From NCBI GenBank assembly GCA_018830925.1, contig JAHJRK010000279.1, forward strand, positions 1 to 13,394: a stretch of DNA of 13,394 nt, in the 5' to 3' direction. Position 1 is the first letter of the stretch. Each line of letters starts with the position of its first letter. This stretch comes from Pseudomonadota bacterium (GTDB taxonomy: Bacteria > Desulfobacterota > Desulfobacteria > Desulfobacterales > RPRI01). Positions 7,174 to 13,394 of this stretch are shown here, in pieces. Position numbers and translations under genes: made by a program. The notes under the pieces were generated by a model that worked only from the letters and a program-made list of their open reading frames with translations, searched no databases and was not told where the DNA came from.

Positions 7174-7374
7174 ATGAAGGAAGTCTTGAAAGAAAAGGAT
7201 GTTTTGAACAATCATGTAGGATGCTTCGGAAATTTCTCAATTGATGATCCGATATGTAAAAAACTCTGCGCTCTTAATTTAAGATGCTATATAGATCGGG
7301 ATCAGAATGCCCGCATTGAAATTCTTGAAGAGCTAATACATGGAGACAGCTCATATAAAGGAAAGACTCAATAG
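7174..7374 (+). CDS. Small four-cysteine protein, probably metal-binding
   Basis: I do not recognise a named gene. The 66-residue product has Cys at 17, 28, 32 and 38 in the order CFGNF...DDPICKKLC...RC, that is C-x10-C-x3-C-x5-C, followed by a charged helical segment (about 42-56). A CFG-x-[FY]-...-D-x2-C-x(2-3)-C-x5-C pattern recurs, as far as I recall, in small deltaproteobacterial proteins and suggests a zinc or iron-sulfur knuckle. The ATG is 3 nt after the suhB-like stop with AAAAGGA at 7161-7167 and 6-nt spacing, so the gene is well placed for co-translation. No membrane segment or signal peptide is visible. The function is unknown; a regulatory or nucleic-acid-binding role is only a guess. 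Confidence 0.68.
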   Translation: MKEVLKEKDVLNNHVGCFGNFSIDDPICKKLCALNLRCYIDRDQNARIEILEELIHGDSSYKGKTQ

Positions 7375-7384
7375 TCTGGTCCGT

Positions 7385-7409
7385 ATATCGTACATCGAAT
7401 ATCGTTCAT
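7385..7409. repeat. Short tandem repeat in convergent intergenic gap
   Basis: ATATCGTACAT (7385-7395) and ATATCGTTCAT (7399-7409) repeat with a 14-bp period and one mismatch. They lie between the convergent ends of the four-cysteine gene and the glcD-like gene. No U-tract terminator is visible in this 65-bp gap. Confidence 0.45.
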
Positions 7410-7439
7410 AGTTGACGGCTGAAGAAAGCAGGCCGGTTA

Positions 7440-8819
7440 TCATGTAAAGATCTTTCCCGGGTTTAATATCCCTTTCGGGTCAAAAAGTTTTTTTATGTTT
7501 TTCATAAGTTCAATTTCAACCGGGCCTATCTCTTTTGTCATATATGCCGCCTTTGTAATGCCTATCCCGTGTTCTCCTGAGATTGTGCCTCCCAGTTCGA
7601 CCGTATAATCGAACAGCTCTTCAACTACGGCTTCAGCCTTCTTTATATCTTCCCTGTTTTTCTTATCAAGCATTATATTGAAATGGATGTTTCCGTCACC
7701 CGCATGCCCGAAACTGACCATGGTAAGGCCGGTCCTTTTTTTCATTTCGTCAATCTTTCTTACCATATCCGGAATTTTGCTTCTCGGAACCACGATATCT
7801 TCGTTTATCTTGTCCGGAGCATATGTAAATAATGCGGGAGAGATCGCCTTGCGGGCTTTCCAGATTATTGCAGACTCCTCCTTCGTCCCCGCTATCCGGA
7901 TCTCCCCTGCCCCAAGCAATGTGCAAAGCTCTTCAAGCCGCCTGATTGCAGATTCAGCCTCATCCGTTCTTCCGTCCACCTCGATCAGGAGCAATGCCCC
8001 GGCACCGGAGGAAATATTTGTTTTGAGATAATTTTCAACACAAATTATTGATGCTTTATCCATGAACTCGATGGTTCTTGGAACAATCCCGCGTCTTATT
8101 ATTTCAGAAACGGCTTCAGCCGCCTTTCCAAGATCATTGAAAGAAGCCGTCATTGTCCGGACGGATTCGGGAAGGGGTAAAAGCTTGAGCGTCATCTGCG
8201 TGATTACTCCGAGCGTACCTTCCGACCCTATTAAAAGACGCGTCAAATCGTATCCGACAACGCCTTTGGCGGTTTTTACACCCGTCTTGATTATTTCCCC
8301 GGTGGGAAGAACCGCTTCAAGCCCAAGCACATAATCACGTGTAACGCCATATTTTACGGCCCTGGGCCCCCCCGCGCATTCCGCAAGATTTCCGCCCAGA
8401 GTGGAAAATTCCGAACTGGATGGATCCGGGGGATAAAAAAGCCCGAGCTTTTCAACCTCTCTGTGAAACCTTGCTGTTATAACTCCCGGCTCAACAAAAG
8501 CAGTAAGGTTATCTGTGTCGATCTCAATAATGCGGTTGAAGCGGGTCATGGCAATAACAACCCCGCCCATAATCGGAACAGATCCGCCCGTCATGCCCGA
8601 ACCGGAGCCGCGGGGTATAATGAAAATATTTTCCACATTGGCAATCTTCAAAATCTCCGATACTTCGCCCGCTTCCTTCGGAAAGACAACCGCATCCGGC
8701 AAATATCGGCTTGAGGTGGCATCATAGGCATAGCATGCAAGATCCTCTTTCGCCCTGCTGCAGTTTTCAGAACCGGCTATATCACATATTTTATTGAAGA
8801 CTGAATCGTCTATGGTCAT
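7440..8819 (-). CDS. glcD: FAD-linked oxidase, GlcD / D-lactate dehydrogenase type
   Basis: This family oxidises D-2-hydroxy acids (glycolate, D-lactate, 2-hydroxyglutarate) with FAD and passes electrons to a partner Fe-S protein or the quinone pool. The 459-residue product has the PCMH-type FAD-binding domain with PRGSGSGMTGGSVP (69-82), the PPDPSSSEFSTLGGNLAECAGG-region (130-151), and YDLTRLLIGSEGTLG (190-204). The C-terminal FAD-oxidase domain holds GHAGDGNIHFN (371-381), the catalytic-region GTISGEHGIG (411-420) and the ending LFDPKGILNPGKIF. All family motifs are intact. No glcE or Fe-S glcF neighbour is present, so the electron partner is encoded elsewhere. The substrate is not resolvable, so the symbol marks the family only. 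The start ATG has no good Shine-Dalgarno (AGGAAG lies about 14 nt upstream). Confidence 0.9.
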   Translation of the reverse strand: MTIDDSVFNKICDIAGSENCSRAKEDLACYAYDATSSRYLPDAVVFPKEAGEVSEILKIANVENIFIIPRGSGSGMTGGSVPIMGGVVIAMTRFNRIIEIDTDNLTAFVEPGVITARFHREVEKLGLFYPPDPSSSEFSTLGGNLAECAGGPRAVKYGVTRDYVLGLEAVLPTGEIIKTGVKTAKGVVGYDLTRLLIGSEGTLGVITQMTLKLLPLPESVRTMTASFNDLGKAAEAVSEIIRRGIVPRTIEFMDKASIICVENYLKTNISSGAGALLLIEVDGRTDEAESAIRRLEELCTLLGAGEIRIAGTKEESAIIWKARKAISPALFTYAPDKINEDIVVPRSKIPDMVRKIDEMKKRTGLTMVSFGHAGDGNIHFNIMLDKKNREDIKKAEAVVEELFDYTVELGGTISGEHGIGITKAAYMTKEIGPVEIELMKNIKKLFDPKGILNPGKIFT

Positions 8820-8860
8820 TTATGTCAGCGGGGGACTTCCTGAAAAGGTTAAATTAATTA

Positions 8861-9002
8861 GTTTCCATCCGGAAATGGCCCTTTTGAGCGATCTCGGTGT
8901 CAATCTGCGGGATTTCTTGTGCGGCATACTTTGCGTATGCCTCCGCGCAATCCCTTGATTTCCTTGAGCTTGCCCAAAATTGCATATTTACGGATTGGAA
9001 AC
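8861..9002. repeat. 142-bp imperfect palindrome with terminal inverted repeats (MITE/REP-like)
   Basis: The left end begins GTTTCCATCCGG (8861-8872) and the right end finishes CGGATTGGAAAC (8991-9002), inverted copies with one extra T. The inner arms keep pairing: CAATC/GATT, GGGA (8909-8912) with TCCC (8951-8954), TTGTGC (8917-8922) with GCGCAA (8945-8950), and a central stem GGCATAC (8923-8929) / GTATGCC (8935-8941) with a 5-nt loop. The whole element can fold as one long hairpin. No open reading frame is inside. It separates dnaA from the glcD-like gene, and I see no clear target-site duplication. Confidence 0.72.
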
Positions 9003-9099
9003 ACATCTGCGTCCAAAAAGGAATTTCCTAACCCCGATAAACGGAATTTTTTTTATCCCCTTGAGGGGTGGAAAACCGCAGAAAAGAATTTCTAACTTA

Positions 9100-10440
9100 C
9101 TAAAATTTGCTGGACTCCAGTTTCTGAGAGAAATATTCGACCTGTTTTCTCAAAGAGCCGTTTTCTTTTACGCCTCTTTCGACTATGCCTATAGAATGAA
9201 GAGCTGTGGCATGATACCTGTTGAAGCTCTTTCCTATTGTCTGCAACGGCGAGTCGGTATAACGGCGGGACAGATAAATTGCAATCTGTCTAGGACGTGC
9301 AAATATCTGCTTGCGGGAAACAGACGCAATATCACTTAAAGAAATATTGAAGTGTTTGCATACGAGTTTTTTTATAACATCTATCGTAATATTTTTTCTC
9401 TGCTGGGCTATGTTTTTTACGACACTTTCAGCAAGTCCGAGGTCAATGGGAATACCCATCAGAGACGACCTTGCTGTTACTCCGATAAGTCCGCTTTCAA
9501 GCTGCCGGACATCTTCAGTCAGCTCGCTTGCAAGGTAATTGATAATATCTTCAGGCACCACAAATCCGTTTAAAAGCAATTTCTTTTGAAGTATCCTGAC
9601 TCTTGTCCTGAAATTAGGCGGTTCAATATTCGAAATAATGCCGTAGGAAAAACGCGATTTCAGTTTATCATTAAGTTTGGGGATATCACCCGGAAGATAG
9701 CAGCTTGAAAAGATTATCTTCTTATCGGCATCCATAAGCGAGTCAAGGGTCAGGGCAAGCTCAGTCTGCGTACGCTCTTTTCCGCTTAAATTATGAACAT
9801 CCTCAAGCAGAAGGACATCACATTCTTTTCGATATTTGCCCTTGAACTTATCGATTGTATCATTTCTGAAAGCCTGCACCATTTCATTGCTGAAATCTTC
9901 AGCCGTGATATAATAAACCCGGTCCGACGGGTATTGAGAAATAATATGGTGGCCTACAGCCTGGGAGAGGTGGCTCTTGCCCATCCCGGTCTTTGACAGC
10001 AAATAAAGACAATTCTGCTGTGAATTCTTCTTTGAGGCAAGAGAAAGGGAGGCTGTAAAGGCAAACTCATTGTTTCCCCCCACTACAAAATGATCAAACG
10101 TAAAATCTTTTCTTAAAAACCGCCCGTAATTGGGCTGTGATTTTTCGCTGGGAAGTGTCAGTTGAAAATTGTTTTGCGGTTTGTCGGAGCAGGATTTTTT
10201 CCCTTCGGAAACCTCGATAAAATAACTGCTCTCCTCTCCTGAAATCTTTTTCAATTCCGAAATTATCAGGGTACCGTAATGATCCTGCACCCTTTTCTGG
10301 GAAAAATGGTTAGGAGCAGAAAGGACCATGACACCGTCAACGGTCCTGCTGAACTTAAGAGGTTCCACCCACATCCTGTAGCAGTGCCCTGGAATAGATT
10401 CCTTTAACGCCACCTTGACCGAATTCCAAACAGCTTCCAT
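9100..10440 (-). CDS. dnaA: Divergent chromosomal replication initiator DnaA
   Basis: DnaA is the AAA+ protein that binds origin boxes and opens DNA for DnaB loading. The 446-residue product is of normal length and order: domain I (1-80, W5, YRMWVEPL at 21-28), a short linker (about 81-108), the AAA+ domain from FTFDHFVVGGNN (113-124), and domain IV (about 350-446). Several key sites differ from the family: Walker A reads SKTGMGKS (149-156), with Ser for the first Gly; Walker B reads LLLEDVH (210-216), with Glu for the first Asp. The arginine-finger motif LKSRF (260-264) and sensor VRQLE (311-315) are kept. In domain IV the usual DHTTVLHA reads YHATALHS (409-416). It may be the genuine initiator of the lineage or a paralog. 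No clear Shine-Dalgarno precedes the ATG. Confidence 0.92.
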   Translation of the reverse strand: MEAVWNSVKVALKESIPGHCYRMWVEPLKFSRTVDGVMVLSAPNHFSQKRVQDHYGTLIISELKKISGEESSYFIEVSEGKKSCSDKPQNNFQLTLPSEKSQPNYGRFLRKDFTFDHFVVGGNNEFAFTASLSLASKKNSQQNCLYLLSKTGMGKSHLSQAVGHHIISQYPSDRVYYITAEDFSNEMVQAFRNDTIDKFKGKYRKECDVLLLEDVHNLSGKERTQTELALTLDSLMDADKKIIFSSCYLPGDIPKLNDKLKSRFSYGIISNIEPPNFRTRVRILQKKLLLNGFVVPEDIINYLASELTEDVRQLESGLIGVTARSSLMGIPIDLGLAESVVKNIAQQRKNITIDVIKKLVCKHFNISLSDIASVSRKQIFARPRQIAIYLSRRYTDSPLQTIGKSFNRYHATALHSIGIVERGVKENGSLRKQVEYFSQKLESSKF

Positions 10441-10477
10441 AATTTTTTTGCTAAATATTTAAAACCGATTAATGATC

Positions 10478-10565
10478 TGTTAGGAGCCGTTACGAAATAA
10501 CCACTACATTTCTGACCATTTTGTTAGGAGCCGTTACAAAATAACTATTACATTTCTGACCATTT
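10478..10565. repeat. Two tandem 44-bp repeats upstream of dnaA
   Basis: Unit 1 (10478-10521) and unit 2 (10522-10565) both begin TGTTAGGAGCCGTTAC and end TACATTTCTGACCATTT, with only a few internal differences (CGAAATAACCAC against CAAAATAACTAT). A third start, TGTTA at 10566, is in phase but then switches to the inverted form of the GGAGCCGT block. The array lies 38 bp upstream of the dnaA start codon, so it overlaps where a dnaA promoter would be expected. Confidence 0.8.
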
Positions 10566-10577
10566 TGTTACGGCTCC
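10527..10577. repeat. Hairpin formed by inverted GGAGCCGT blocks
   Basis: GGAGCCGTTACAAAAT (10527-10542) is the reverse complement of ATTTTGTTACGGCTCC (10562-10577) at 15 of 16 positions, with a 19-nt loop. The hairpin lies across the second 44-bp unit and the start of the following repeat. It could be a transcription or replication control site at the dnaA promoter, or the end of a mobile palindromic element. Confidence 0.7.
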
Positions 10578-10615
10578 TTATGCAGGTCACGGCTTACGGC
10601 TCCTTATGCAGGTCA
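10568..10615. repeat. Perfect 22-bp direct repeat, period 26
   Basis: The segments 10568-10589 and 10594-10615 are identical, both starting TTACGGCTCC and ending TGCAGGTCA, with a 4-bp spacer. They contain the inverted form of the GGAGCCGT block found in the 44-bp repeats, so the two arrays share a core. Confidence 0.8.
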
Positions 10616-10806
10616 TGGCATTTCAATGTTACGGTTATTTTTGAACGCCAGCTTACTGAAGAGAGATGTTCATTAAACATTACCAAAAGTTATTACCCGG
10701 TGATTCAAACAGATGAACCGAAACAGCAAGCGCATTCCTCGCCGAAGATACACCGAGAAGGATTTGCGACTGGGTTAGCGAGCAAATTATAAATAGACAC
10801 TATTCC

Positions 10807-10842
10807 CTTCGGTCGAAGATTCCCCGCAACTTGCTGCAGGGA
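10807..10842. repeat. Two adjacent small hairpins in the dnaA-pdxA gap
   Basis: CTTC GGTC GAAG (10807-10818) is a 4-bp stem with a tetraloop. Right after it, TCCC-C-GCA (10821-10828) pairs with TGC-A-GGGA (10835-10842) across one mismatch and a 6-nt loop. No T-tract follows, so neither is a standard terminator. They may be part of an intergenic repeat family. Confidence 0.4.
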
Positions 10843-11199
10843 GCTTTAATTAAACTTGGTGTCGTTTTAAAGCATCAGATCTATTGTGTCAAACCGGATA
10901 AAAACTGAATTTCACATATTTTGATAAAAGTTATTAACAATTTTTATCTCGCTGATATCAAATAATAATTATCACATAAACATGCAAAGGCCTTTATCTG
11001 CAATCATTTTTTTCCGGAGTAATTTTTTCAGGTATTTTAAGCATATCGGCACTTACTTTTCACAAACAAACATTAACCTCGTTTTTTATAATCTCGTAAA
11101 TTCTACGATTACCTTTCATTTTTTGCCATAATCTACTTAATGAATATTTGTTTTCAAAACACATTGGAAATTGTTGAAAAAGTATGCCCGGCTCTGTAG

Positions 11200-11205
11200 T
11201 ATAAT
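11200..11205 (+). promoter_or_regulatory. Candidate -10 box for pdxA
   Basis: TATAAT at 11200-11205 is a perfect -10 hexamer 32 nt before the pdxA ATG. The only -35-like hexamer, TTGAAA at 11174-11179, is 20 bp away, longer than the preferred 16-18, so the promoter is only partly supported. Confidence 0.45.
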
Positions 11206-11237
11206 TTTTATTATCAAAATTCAGGAAAGGTTTTGCC

Positions 11238-12260
11238 ATGAAAAATATCAGGCCCATAATAGGAATAACCGCTGGAGACCCGGCGGGAATCGGCCCGGAA
11301 ATAATATTGTCCGCCCTGAGTACGCCATATATTTACGAACTATGCAGGCCTCTTGTAATCGGAGACATGGGGGTTCTTTCTGCGGCAAAAAAATGCTCGG
11401 GCAGCGCGATAAAATTTAATCCCGTCATTAATCCTTGCGAAGGAAGATTTGAGGCCGGGTCTATTGATCTGATATCTCTTTCCAAACTTGATTTCAACCA
11501 AAAGTCATGGGGAAATCCCACGATGCAGACGGGGAAAGCCATGGTTAAATATATCAAAGCCGCAACCGGTATGGCGATAAATAAGGAGATATCAGGGATC
11601 GTTACATGCCCCATAAATAAAAAAGCGATGCAAATGTCAGGATTTGATTATAACGGGCATACCGAACTTATTGCAGAAAGCACAGGAACAAAAGATTATG
11701 TCATGATGCTTGCCGGTGACAGGCTCAGGGTATCCCTCGTTACCATCCACATGCCCCTTTCCAGAGTGTCAGAGTCCGTTACAACTGAAAATATCTTAAA
11801 AACAATACGAATCACGGGAGAGGCGCTTATTGAACGTTTCGGCATTGATTCCCCGGAAATAGCCGTTGCAGGACTCAACCCTCATGCCGGTGAAAGCGGG
11901 ATATTCGGAAACGAGGAGGAAAATATCATAAGGCCTGCTATAGAGAAATCGGCTTGCGAAGGGTTTAGAGTTTCGGGACCTTATCCGCCTGATACAATCT
12001 TTTATAATGCATTAAAGGGAAATTACGATGCTGTTGTCTGCATGTATCATGATCAGGGACTTATTCCGTTTAAAATGATACATTTTACCGATGGTGTCAA
12101 CACAACCCTCGGAATCCCGATAATAAGGACTTCCGTGGATCATGGTACCGCCTATGATATTGCCGGAAAAGGAAAGGCCGATCCCGGCAGCCTTATCGCA
12201 GCAATAAAAATGGCGGCATTCCAGGCAGAATGTTTAAGCCGCTGTAAAAAAACAAAGTAG
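11238..12260 (+). CDS. pdxA: 4-hydroxythreonine-4-phosphate dehydrogenase PdxA
   Basis: PdxA oxidises 4-phosphohydroxy-L-threonine with NAD+; the product decarboxylates and is joined to deoxyxylulose phosphate by PdxJ to give pyridoxine phosphate (vitamin B6 pathway, cytosol). The 340-residue product opens with the signature GITAGDPAGIGPEI (9-22). Metal-ligand histidines are in place at H171 (TIHMPL), H216 (NPHAGE) and H271 (YHDQG), with substrate-binding H141 (NGHTE) and the SVDHGTAYDIAGKG block (299-312). Length is normal. The ATG is preceded by AGGAAAGG at 11223-11230. PdxA2-type homologues acting on D-threonate exist, but no neighbouring kinase supports that here. uvrA follows after 19 bp and may be co-transcribed. 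Confidence 0.95.
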   Translation: MKNIRPIIGITAGDPAGIGPEIILSALSTPYIYELCRPLVIGDMGVLSAAKKCSGSAIKFNPVINPCEGRFEAGSIDLISLSKLDFNQKSWGNPTMQTGKAMVKYIKAATGMAINKEISGIVTCPINKKAMQMSGFDYNGHTELIAESTGTKDYVMMLAGDRLRVSLVTIHMPLSRVSESVTTENILKTIRITGEALIERFGIDSPEIAVAGLNPHAGESGIFGNEEENIIRPAIEKSACEGFRVSGPYPPDTIFYNALKGNYDAVVCMYHDQGLIPFKMIHFTDGVNTTLGIPIIRTSVDHGTAYDIAGKGKADPGSLIAAIKMAAFQAECLSRCKKTK

Positions 12261-12279
12261 TCATCTGAAGGATTTTATA

Positions 12280-13394
12280 ATGAGTTCAGACAGAATAATT
12301 ATCAGGGGTGCCAGACAGCACAACCTTAAAAATATTGACGTCGACTTGCCGAGGAACAGGCTCGTCGTAATCACGGGTCTTTCCGGGTCCGGCAAATCAA
12401 CTCTTGCTTTCGACACTCTTTACGCGGAAGGTCAGCGCAGGTATGTTGAATCACTTTCCACCTATGCCCGCCAGTTCCTGGAGCGCATGGAAAAGCCCGA
12501 TGTAGATACAATTGAGGGGCTCTCTCCCGCAATTGCAATCGAACAAAAGACTGCGAGCCACAACCCAAGGTCAACGGTTGGAACTGTCACCGAAATATAT
12601 GACTATTTACGACTTCTTTATGCTAGGGCCGGAACGCCTCATTGTTATATATGCGGAAAACCGATAACCGCCCAGTCTCTCGATCAGATCGCTGACAAGG
12701 TCATCTCTTTTCCCGAAGGAACAAAAATTGTTATTTTATCCCCTCTTGTTTCCGGCCAGAAAGGATCCTTTGAAAAGCTTTTAAAGCAGCTGAAAAAAGA
12801 CGGGTTTTCAAGAGTCAGGATAGACGGTAAAATCTCCGAGATTGAGGAAACGGAGAAGCCAGATAAGAACATAAAACACACAATAGAAGTCGTGGTCGAC
12901 CGTCTGGTCATAAAGGAAAACATAAGAAACAGGCTCGCAGATTCCCTCGAACTGGCCATGTCACAGTCGGACGGACTTGTTACGGTTGATGTCCAGGGAG
13001 GAGAATCGATCCTGTTCAGTGAAAAATCTGCGTGTGTCACGTGCGGAATCAGCTATCCCGAATTCACACCCGCAAGTTTTTCATTCAACTCCCCGCAGGG
13101 AGCATGCACCAAATGTGATGGACTCGGAACAACTACGGAATTCGACCCTGATCTTATCATTCCAAACAGTGAGCTCTCCTTACGTCAGGGCGCGGTTGCT
13201 CCATGGGCAAACAGGAATTCGGTTCATTTCAATGATTTTCTGGAATCGCTGGCAAGGCACTATGACTTTAATATATATACACCGTTCAAAGAGCTGCCGG
13301 ATAATTTCAGGTATGTACTGCTTTACGGATCAGGCGACGAACAGATAACATTCTTCTTTGAACAGAATAACCGCCGTTTCACTTATAAAAAATC
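12280..13394 (+). CDS. uvrA: UvrABC excision nuclease subunit A, 3'-truncated by the window
   Basis: UvrA is the damage-sensing ABC-type ATPase of nucleotide excision repair; its dimer loads UvrB at lesions. I translated the frame from the ATG at 12280: it stays open for 371 codons to the window end, out of roughly 940 in the family. The sequence starts IIIRGARQHNLKNIDVDLP, then Walker A GLSGSGKST (33-41), the LAFDTLYAEGQRRYVESLS block (42-60), YARQFLERMEKPD, and IEQKTASHNPRSTVGT (87-102). The first zinc module is intact: C252 and C255 (CVTC) with C276 and C279 (CTKC), followed by DGLGT. An extra CYIC pair lies at 122-125. GAAGGA at 12267-12272 with 7-nt spacing supports the start. Confidence 0.96.
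   Translation, partial: MSSDRIIIRGARQHNLKNIDVDLPRNRLVVITGLSGSGKSTLAFDTLYAEGQRRYVESLSTYARQFLERMEKPDVDTIEGLSPAIAIEQKTASHNPRSTVGTVTEIYDYLRLLYARAGTPHCYICGKPITAQSLDQIADKVISFPEGTKIVILSPLVSGQKGSFEKLLKQLKKDGFSRVRIDGKISEIEETEKPDKNIKHTIEVVVDRLVIKENIRNRLADSLELAMSQSDGLVTVDVQGGESILFSEKSACVTCGISYPEFTPASFSFNSPQGACTKCDGLGTTTEFDPDLIIPNSELSLRQGAVAPWANRNSVHFNDFLESLARHYDFNIYTPFKELPDNFRYVLLYGSGDEQITFFFEQNNRRFTYKK

Larger units (their letters stand above)
10441..11237. other. 797-bp non-coding region between dnaA and pdxA; candidate replication origin
   Basis: No reading frame here looks real: the 75-codon frame at 10565-10792 runs through repeats and has no ribosome-binding site. The part next to dnaA holds the repeat cluster 10478-10615. 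The middle has two small hairpins (10807-10842). From about 10850 to 11237 the sequence is strongly AT-rich, with stretches such as that around 10921-10980 that could serve as an unwinding element. The 11-mer AAAAGTTATTA occurs at 10685-10695 and 10926-10936. I found no match to the TTATCCACA DnaA box on either strand by eye; the nearest is TTATTAACA near 10931 with two mismatches. Origins often flank dnaA, so oriC is plausible but unproven. Confidence 0.4.

Noticed and set aside
9047..9068. CCCC-TTGA-GGGG hairpin with an adjacent T8 tract, considered as a terminator for dnaA
   Set aside because: On the minus strand, in which dnaA is transcribed, the hairpin is followed by A residues; on the plus strand the T-tract precedes the stem. 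Neither orientation gives a rho-independent terminator.
8980..9339. 119-codon plus-strand frame opposite the dnaA 3' end
   Set aside because: It is antisense to well-supported dnaA codons and begins inside the palindromic element; no protein family is recognisable.
10478..10615. Possible CRISPR array
   Set aside because: There are only two 44-bp units without unique spacers, and the units are joined head to tail with internal similarity. No cas genes are nearby.
10565..10792. 75-codon plus-strand open frame upstream of pdxA
   Set aside because: It starts inside the repeat array, lacks a ribosome-binding site, has no recognisable domain, and its first third is just translated repeat sequence.
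10960..10980. TTATCACAT as a DnaA box
   Set aside because: It lacks one C relative to TTATCCACA, shifting the remainder out of register; a single imperfect site is not evidence.
11060..11257. 65-codon minus-strand frame over the pdxA start
   Set aside because: It overlaps the start of pdxA and its -10 region, is low in complexity, and has no family features.

Overview
The window looks like ordinary chromosome from a mesophilic member of the Desulfobacterota (Desulfobacterales-like). I infer this from the rpsF-rpsR-DUF2232-rplI-dnaB gene order, the long form of HflX with an extra N-terminal domain, an orphan GlcD-type flavoprotein, moderate GC content with AT-rich intergenic regions, and several palindromic intergenic elements. 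No database search was possible, so the lineage is an inference.

Layout: positions 1-465 hold the 5' part of a DedA-family membrane protein gene on the minus strand. A divergent promoter region (466-756) then leads into a plus-strand run: ribosomal protein S6 (rpsF), S18 (rpsR), a DUF2232 membrane protein and L9 (rplI). A terminator hairpin overlaps the rplI stop codon. After a 163-bp gap with a two-armed repeat palindrome come the replicative helicase dnaB and hflX, which overlap by 4 bp. After another gap with a possible promoter come an inositol-monophosphatase family gene and a small four-cysteine protein gene. Two minus-strand genes follow: a GlcD/D-lactate-dehydrogenase-like FAD protein (7440-8819) and a divergent dnaA (9100-10440). 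They are separated by a 142-bp imperfect-palindrome element with terminal inverted repeats (8861-9002). The 797-bp gap 10441-11237 has no convincing gene. It carries tandem and inverted repeats, two small hairpins and a long AT-rich stretch, and is a candidate origin region. The window ends with pdxA and the 5' part of uvrA on the plus strand.

Working together: the rpsF cluster supplies ribosomal proteins, probably with leader-RNA autoregulation. dnaB and dnaA supply the replication helicase and initiator. HflX is a ribosome-associated GTPase, PdxA acts in vitamin B6 synthesis, and UvrA starts nucleotide excision repair. I see no phage, transposase, CRISPR, toxin-antitoxin or defence genes. 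The unusual content is the DnaA with changed DNA-recognition residues beside a repeat-rich gap, the JAMM-like motif in the HflX N-terminal domain, and the palindromic intergenic elements. I found no clear new multi-gene system.
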